A stretch of DNA of 64,000 nucleotides from Streptosporangium brasiliense (lineage in GTDB: Bacteria; Actinomycetota; Actinomycetes; Streptosporangiales; Streptosporangiaceae). Shown here piece by piece: positions 60,076 through 64,000 of this stretch. The stretch is taken from the NCBI RefSeq assembly GCF_030811595.1, contig NZ_JAUSRB010000001.1:1054001-1118000 (forward strand). Direction: 5' to 3'. The notes under the pieces are model-generated. The model was not told where the DNA came from and ran no database searches. It saw only the letters and a list, made by a program, of their open reading frames with translations. The position numbers and the translations under genes are program-made. Numbering within the stretch: the stretch's first letter is position 1; each line of letters starts with the position of its first letter.

Positions 60076-62406
60076 TCATCTCTTCCAGAACGGGCGGCGC
60101 CCCCCGGAGCGGCTCAGCGCCTCCAGCCCGTCGACGGCCCGCTGCCACAGCGCGTCCACGTCCGTGCCGGACTGCAGGTCCCTGGCCAGGGCTTCGAGCT
60201 CCGCGTGACCGCCCAGGTGGACGGCCAGCGCCGCCAGCCGGCTGCCCAGGTCCTGGAGGTAGCGCAGCTGGTCGGCGGCGCCGAGGGACTCGGCGGCGCG
60301 CAGCCGCCGCAGCTCCTCGCCGAGCTCGGCCCGGGGCAGCTCCCTCGCCGCGGCGGGTGCCGCCACCGGCGCGGGACGGGGCGGGGCCATCCTGGCGCGC
60401 GGGGCGGAACCGCCGGCCGCCACGCCCCGCGGCGCGCCGCCCATCCCGCCGGCCGCGAACTTCGGCGCCGCGCCGGGGGCTCCGGGCGGTCCGGCGGGCG
60501 CGCCGGGCTGGGGTGGGGCCATCGCGGTCATCATCATCGGCGCCGCCGCCACGGCCGGGCTCTGCCAGCCGCTGGGCAGCTCCACCGGCTGGATGACGCG
60601 GTGCCCCGGCCCGCCCTCGGCGACCACCTTGCTGTCGACCGCGACGAACGCGGTGAAGCGGCAGAGCACGCCGTATTCGAGGGAGATCTCGACGATCTCC
60701 CCTTCCAGCGAGTGGTCGCCGGCGGCGTAACGGTCCTCCAGTGCGCGCAGCCGGGCCCGCGCCCAGATCGCGCGGGTCGCGGGGCTGTCCGTGCGGACCC
60801 CGGCGACCCGCCGCTCCCACGGCTGGACGGCTCCGTCCACGCCGTGCACGGTCAGCGCCCCGTCGCGCGGGTGCCGGTAGCGGCCCAGGACGGTGAGCGG
60901 CACGCCCGGGTAGATCGAGCCGAGGTGGCTGACCGTGCCGGGGACCAGGTCGAGCCCGTCGGCCTTGAGGGACAGATCGGTGACCAGCGGGGCGCCGATC
61001 CTGCGGTGGATGTGCTCCATCGCCTCGTCCAGGCGGTCCTCCGACTCCACCAGCTCGCACCGGCCCGAGCCCAGCCCGGCCAGCCTGCCGAGGAATCCGG
61101 CGTTGACCGCCCGGTCGATGCCGACCGTGTGCACCCGCACCCCGGCCAGCCGGGCGCCGACCCGCTCCAGGATCTGGTCCTCGTTGCCGACCTGCCCGTC
61201 GGTGACGAGCACCAGGACCCGGTCCCCGTCGGAGCCGGCGAGCAGTGCGACGGCCTGCTCCAGCGGGGCCAGCATCTCGGTGCCGCCGCGCGCCTCCAGC
61301 CGGGCCAGGTGCTCCACCGCCCGGTAGCGGTTGCGGTCGGAGGCCTCCGACAGTCCCTCGCCGAGCCCCTCGGGCCGCTCCACCACGGTGTCGAAGGAGA
61401 GCACCGCGAACCGGTCGCCGCGGGTGAGCGTGTCGACGATCCGCGCGGCGGCGCGCCGGGCGGCGACCATCTTCCAGCCGGTCATGCTGCCCGAGCGGTC
61501 CAGCACCAGCACGACGTCCTTGGCGGCGGCCGTGGCGGGTGCCGGATCGGGGACGACGGTCAGCGAGAACGTGCCGTCGCCGTCGGCGTCGCCCTCGCCG
61601 TCGTCGGGGACCAGCGCCAGCGAGGTGGAGGCGTCGAAGGACAGGCGCAGGATGAAGTCACGGTCCAGCCGCTCGCCCGGCTGGAGGCGGACGGTGCTCC
61701 CCTCCTCCTGGACCACGTGCAGGCTGGAGCGGAGCTCGCGCAGCTCCAGCCCGGCCGGGTCGACGGAGACCGCGAGCGAGAGCCGTACCGGGTTGGGGAA
61801 GCCGGGCAGCAGCACCGGAGGCGTGATCCGGGAGGCGTCCGGGACCGCGTCGGTGTCGGGGGCCCAGCCGTCGCCGGCCTGGCCGCCGTCGAGCGGGGTG
61901 CCGGGGATGTAGCGGGGCGCGACGACCAGCGGGAAGCGGAAGGTGGCCGCGCCGTCCTCGTAGGGGAGCGGCTGGTTGAGGGTGAGGTGTACGGTGACCC
62001 GCTCGCCCGGCACGATGTTGCCGACCCTGATGGTGAAGACGTCGGGCCGGTCCTCCTCGGCGATCGCGGCCCGCCTGCCCTCGGCGACCGCCTGGTCGTA
62101 GTCGGCCCTGGCCTGGCCGCGCTCCTTGAGGGTCCCCTCGATGACCCGCCCGTCGGCCTCCATCCTGAAGGCGGTCACGGCGGCCCGGTCGGGCAGCGGG
62201 AAGACGTAGGTCGCCTCCAGCGCCACGTCGTGCGGGTTGCGGAAGCCCTGGACCACCTCCACCCCGGCGATCAGGCCGGACACGGCGGCGGTGACGTCCA
62301 CACTCTCCAGCGGCAGGTTGCCGCGCTCGGTGACGAGCGTTCCGAGCCCGGCGTCCGGGACCGGCTCGCACTCCTCCGGCGGCAGCGTCGCGATCGAGGT
62401 AATCAT
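60076..62406 (-). CDS. VIT and von Willebrand factor A domain protein
   Basis: 776 residues. N-terminal VIT domain (about 20-145; 'VEVVQGFRNPHDVALEATYVFPLP', 'GERVTVHLTLNQPL'). A vWA domain at about 296-470 has a complete MIDAS metal site: D303, S305, S307 (VLDRSGSM), T376 and D403 (VTDG). A C-terminal Met/Pro/Ala-rich region and helical tail follow. Inter-alpha-trypsin-inhibitor-like proteins of this type are common in bacteria, but their role is unknown. There is no signal peptide or membrane helix, so it is likely cytoplasmic. The ATG overlaps the stop of the MerR gene by 4 bases, which shows co-translation. Confidence 0.9.
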   Translation of the reverse strand: MITSIATLPPEECEPVPDAGLGTLVTERGNLPLESVDVTAAVSGLIAGVEVVQGFRNPHDVALEATYVFPLPDRAAVTAFRMEADGRVIEGTLKERGQARADYDQAVAEGRRAAIAEEDRPDVFTIRVGNIVPGERVTVHLTLNQPLPYEDGAATFRFPLVVAPRYIPGTPLDGGQAGDGWAPDTDAVPDASRITPPVLLPGFPNPVRLSLAVSVDPAGLELRELRSSLHVVQEEGSTVRLQPGERLDRDFILRLSFDASTSLALVPDDGEGDADGDGTFSLTVVPDPAPATAAAKDVVLVLDRSGSMTGWKMVAARRAAARIVDTLTRGDRFAVLSFDTVVERPEGLGEGLSEASDRNRYRAVEHLARLEARGGTEMLAPLEQAVALLAGSDGDRVLVLVTDGQVGNEDQILERVGARLAGVRVHTVGIDRAVNAGFLGRLAGLGSGRCELVESEDRLDEAMEHIHRRIGAPLVTDLSLKADGLDLVPGTVSHLGSIYPGVPLTVLGRYRHPRDGALTVHGVDGAVQPWERRVAGVRTDSPATRAIWARARLRALEDRYAAGDHSLEGEIVEISLEYGVLCRFTAFVAVDSKVVAEGGPGHRVIQPVELPSGWQSPAVAAAPMMMTAMAPPQPGAPAGPPGAPGAAPKFAAGGMGGAPRGVAAGGSAPRARMAPPRPAPVAAPAAARELPRAELGEELRRLRAAESLGAADQLRYLQDLGSRLAALAVHLGGHAELEALARDLQSGTDVDALWQRAVDGLEALSRSGGRRPFWKR

Positions 62407-63140
62407 GGCAGCTTCTTCCCTTCGGGAGGGGCGAGGTCGTGTTCACGCAGGATCGAGAGGAGCGCCTCGGATGCGGCGCCGATCTCGGCGAGGTCGTTGG
62501 GTGAGGGGGCGCGGCCGCCGCCGTCGAGCAGCAGCGTCACTCCGGCCGCCAGCCGTACGCCGTGGACGACCGCGGCGGTCGGAGCGGTAGGGACGGTCGG
62601 GGTGAACGGGGCGGCGGTCGGGGTGGGTGGGGTGGATGGAGCGGACGCTGCGGGCGGCCGGGCGCCGGCGGCCGCCGCGCGGGCCGGTGGCGCGGCCGGT
62701 CGGGGGGGTGGCGAGGACGGGGCCGCGGCGGCCGGGGGTGGCGCGGCCGCGGCGGCCGGGGGTGGCGCGGCCGGGGTGGGTGGCTCGGCCCAGAAGCGCG
62801 GCCGAGCGGTCCTGGGGACGGCCGGCTCGGCCGGGGGCTCGGGGAGGCGGGCGATCGACTCCAGGACCTGGTCGGTGGCCCCGGTGAGCTCGGCCTGGAT
62901 CTCGGCGATGGTCCGGCCCTCGGCCTGGCGCCGCTTGACGGCGATGAGCTGGAGCAGGTGGCGCCGGCCGTACATGGCGACGCGGCCGCGGCGGGCCGAC
63001 GGCGGGTCGAGCAGGCCGATCGTGGAATACCACCGGATGAGGCGCTCGTTGGGCACGTCTCTGACCCGCCCGTTGAGCTGGGCGGTGGGGGTCAGCGCCG
63101 CGGAGGCCCGCTCAGCCAGTTCACCGATGGTCCATTCCAT
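62403..63140 (-). CDS. MerR family transcriptional regulator
   Basis: 245 residues. N-terminal MerR HTH/wing ('TIGELAERASAAL', 'DVPNERLIRWYSTIGLLDPPSA', 'YGRRHLLQLIAVKRRQAEGRTIAEIQ'), here with an unusual insertion 'TPTAQLNGRVR' between the first helix and the recognition region. A Pro/Ala-rich, low-complexity linker (about 100-200) leads to a short C-terminal helical domain 'LAEIGAASEALLSILREHDL'. There is no conserved Cys cluster, so it is probably not a metal sensor. A perfect nested operator lies 11 bases before its start. It heads the operon with the VIT/vWA gene. Confidence 0.88.
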   Translation of the reverse strand: MEWTIGELAERASAALTPTAQLNGRVRDVPNERLIRWYSTIGLLDPPSARRGRVAMYGRRHLLQLIAVKRRQAEGRTIAEIQAELTGATDQVLESIARLPEPPAEPAVPRTARPRFWAEPPTPAAPPPAAAAAPPPAAAAPSSPPPRPAAPPARAAAAGARPPAASAPSTPPTPTAAPFTPTVPTAPTAAVVHGVRLAAGVTLLLDGGGRAPSPNDLAEIGAASEALLSILREHDLAPPEGKKLP

Positions 63141-63176
63141 GTCTCGATAGTGACACTGTCACCATGACAGTGTCAA
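63141..63176 (-). promoter_or_regulatory. Nested operator-promoter of the merR operon
   Basis: TGACACTGTCA (63151-63161) and TGACAGTGTCA (63165-63175) are perfect inverted copies with CCA between, and each is itself a 5+1+5 palindrome. On the minus strand TTGACA (63171-63176) and CACTAT (63147-63152) form -35 and -10 elements with an 18-base spacer, the long spacing typical of MerR promoters. CACTAT is six bases before the merR ATG, so the message is probably leaderless. The site also lies 78 bases upstream of dps. Confidence 0.8.
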
Positions 63177-63253
63177 CATAAGGGGCGCGGGGCGGGGTAG
63201 GGACGTTTCGTGCCAAAAGGGAAACTGATATCGAAACAGGGGGAGGACATCCC

Positions 63254-63721
63254 ATGTCCGCGATCACCAGCCCGCTCAATCCCGAAGACAAGAAGGTCGT
63301 CGCCGCCGCGCTCCAGGGCGCGCTCGTCGACCTGCTCGACCTGTCGCTCCTGACCAAGCAGGCTCACTGGAACGTGATCGGCCACAACTTCCGCTCGCTG
63401 CACCTGCAGCTCGACGAGATCGTCGCGGCGGCCAGGGAGCACGCGGACACCGTCGCCGAGCGCGCGGTGGCCCTCGGATGCAACCCCGACGGCCGCTCCT
63501 CCACGATCGCCAACACGACCGAGGTGCAGCAGCTGGAGCCGGGCTACATCAACGACGGCAAGGTCGTCGCCGCGATGACGGACATCCTCGGATCCATCGT
63601 CCGCCGGATGCGCGAGCGCGTCGAGGCCACCGACGAGCCCGACCCGGTGACCCAGGACATCCTCATCGAGATCACCCAGGACCTGGAGAAGCACCACTGG
63701 ATGATCGAGGCCCAGCGCTAG
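63254..63721 (+). CDS. dps: Dps-family DNA-protection ferritin
   Basis: 155 residues of a four-helix Dps. The ferroxidase-centre pattern is present: 'LLTKQAHWNVIGHNFRSLHLQLDEIV' with His/His/Asp/Glu ligands and 'ADTVAERAVALG'. It oxidises and stores iron with peroxide and protects DNA in stress. GGGGGAGGA is close before the ATG. Divergent from the merR gene, whose operator lies in the shared 113-base gap, so joint regulation is plausible. Confidence 0.92.
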   Translation: MSAITSPLNPEDKKVVAAALQGALVDLLDLSLLTKQAHWNVIGHNFRSLHLQLDEIVAAAREHADTVAERAVALGCNPDGRSSTIANTTEVQQLEPGYINDGKVVAAMTDILGSIVRRMRERVEATDEPDPVTQDILIEITQDLEKHHWMIEAQR

Positions 63722-63829
63722 CCGGCCCGTCACGCCGGTGACCGGTCCCGGCGGGGGCCGGTCGCCCGGCGGTGACGCCCGGCCGGCGTCCCGCTGGCCG
63801 GTGTGATCATCAGTGGGCTACATTGCGGC

Positions 63830-64000
63830 ATGCTTGGAAACCCCCCGGAACGGCCGCTGGACTCGCCGATGACACGGCCGCCGGAACAGCCGGGCCTGCC
63901 GCCGCTCATCCGGGCGCTGATCGGTCCCCCCGGCCGCCTGCTGCTGCCCGCCACCGCGCTCGCCGGCTCCCTCCTGATGTACGGGGTGAGCGTCCCGGGG
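63830..64000 (+). CDS. Unidentified protein, N-terminal part (runs off window)
   Basis: The first 57 codons from ATG to the window edge. A Pro-rich, charged start (MLGNPPERPLDSPMTRPPEQP) is followed by what looks like the first membrane helix (RLLLPATALAGSLLMYGVSV). No family can be named from so little. TACATT (63819-63824) is five bases before the ATG and no Shine-Dalgarno is seen, suggesting a leaderless start. Confidence 0.55.
   Translation, partial: MLGNPPERPLDSPMTRPPEQPGLPPLIRALIGPPGRLLLPATALAGSLLMYGVSVPG

Overview
The window is one contiguous piece of a very GC-rich chromosome from a filamentous-type actinomycete. The best guess is the Streptosporangiales, with the genus left open. 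The reasons are the actinobacterial bcc-aa3 respiratory genes (qcrCAB, ctaCDEF), a mycothiol-dependent enzyme family, AdoK- and PimB-like proteins closest in pattern to mycobacterial ones, LysX, DUF3043, many GTG/TTG starts, and a gene order recalling the Streptomyces core (nadA, erpA, sugar kinase, cysteine desulfurase, ctaCDF, qcrBAC-ctaE, trpD, glkA). I see no rRNA, tRNA, CRISPR array, insertion sequence, integrase or phage gene. This looks like ordinary vertically inherited core, with accessory patches towards the right end.

Layout. 1-4.1 kb: end of an SMI1/KNR4 protein, a DUF3043 membrane protein, then the envelope-stress operon pspA-pspAA-htpX-pspAB. 4.1-8.8 kb: a DUF998/hydrolase fusion and LysX (lysyl-phosphatidylglycerol synthase plus lysyl-tRNA synthetase). 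8.9-12.8 kb: a receptor Ser/Thr kinase, a mycothiol-dependent enzyme and a SIMPL protein. 12.9-17.9 kb: nadA, an ErpA-type Fe-S carrier, adenosine kinase, a CBS protein, TusA and a cysteine desulfurase. 18.0-26.9 kb: the aerobic respiratory chain as two convergent operons, ctaCDF (+) and ctaE-qcrCAB (-), with an L,D-transpeptidase between them. 27-37 kb: a degenerate receiver protein, trpD, two NarL-type histidine kinases (one with its response regulator), an AsnC-type domain, a DEDDh/GIY-YIG nuclease, an aminoglycoside-phosphotransferase-like protein and a NYN-domain protein. 37-43.7 kb: cell-wall and envelope genes, including two NlpC/P60 endopeptidases (one behind a c-di-AMP riboswitch and apparently starting at CTG), two metallopeptidases and a PimB-like mannosyltransferase. 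43.8-54.4 kb: acyl-CoA ligase, metallophosphoesterase, SRPBCC protein, ArsA-like ATPase, glucokinase glkA, an EEP-family protein, a secreted propeller-like protein broken by a frameshift, an alpha/beta hydrolase and a lysophosphatidate acyltransferase. 54.8-64 kb: a LacI regulator with an acetylxylan esterase, homocysteine methyltransferase, a DUF885 peptidase-like protein, a MerR/VIT-vWA operon divergent from dps, and the start of an unidentified gene.

Common threads are envelope homeostasis (PspA/HtpX, LysX, LDT, NlpC/P60, PimB, acyltransferase) and respiration with Fe-S supply. Two non-coding themes recur. First, many genes lack a Shine-Dalgarno site but have a TANNNT -10 element about six bases before the start codon, which suggests leaderless mRNAs. 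Second, many gaps downstream of genes hold short degenerate tandem repeats. The strongest points for follow-up are the riboswitch plus CTG-start NlpC gene, the nested operator between merR/VIT-vWA and dps, the paired LacI operators, and the G-run frameshift at 51551-51555.
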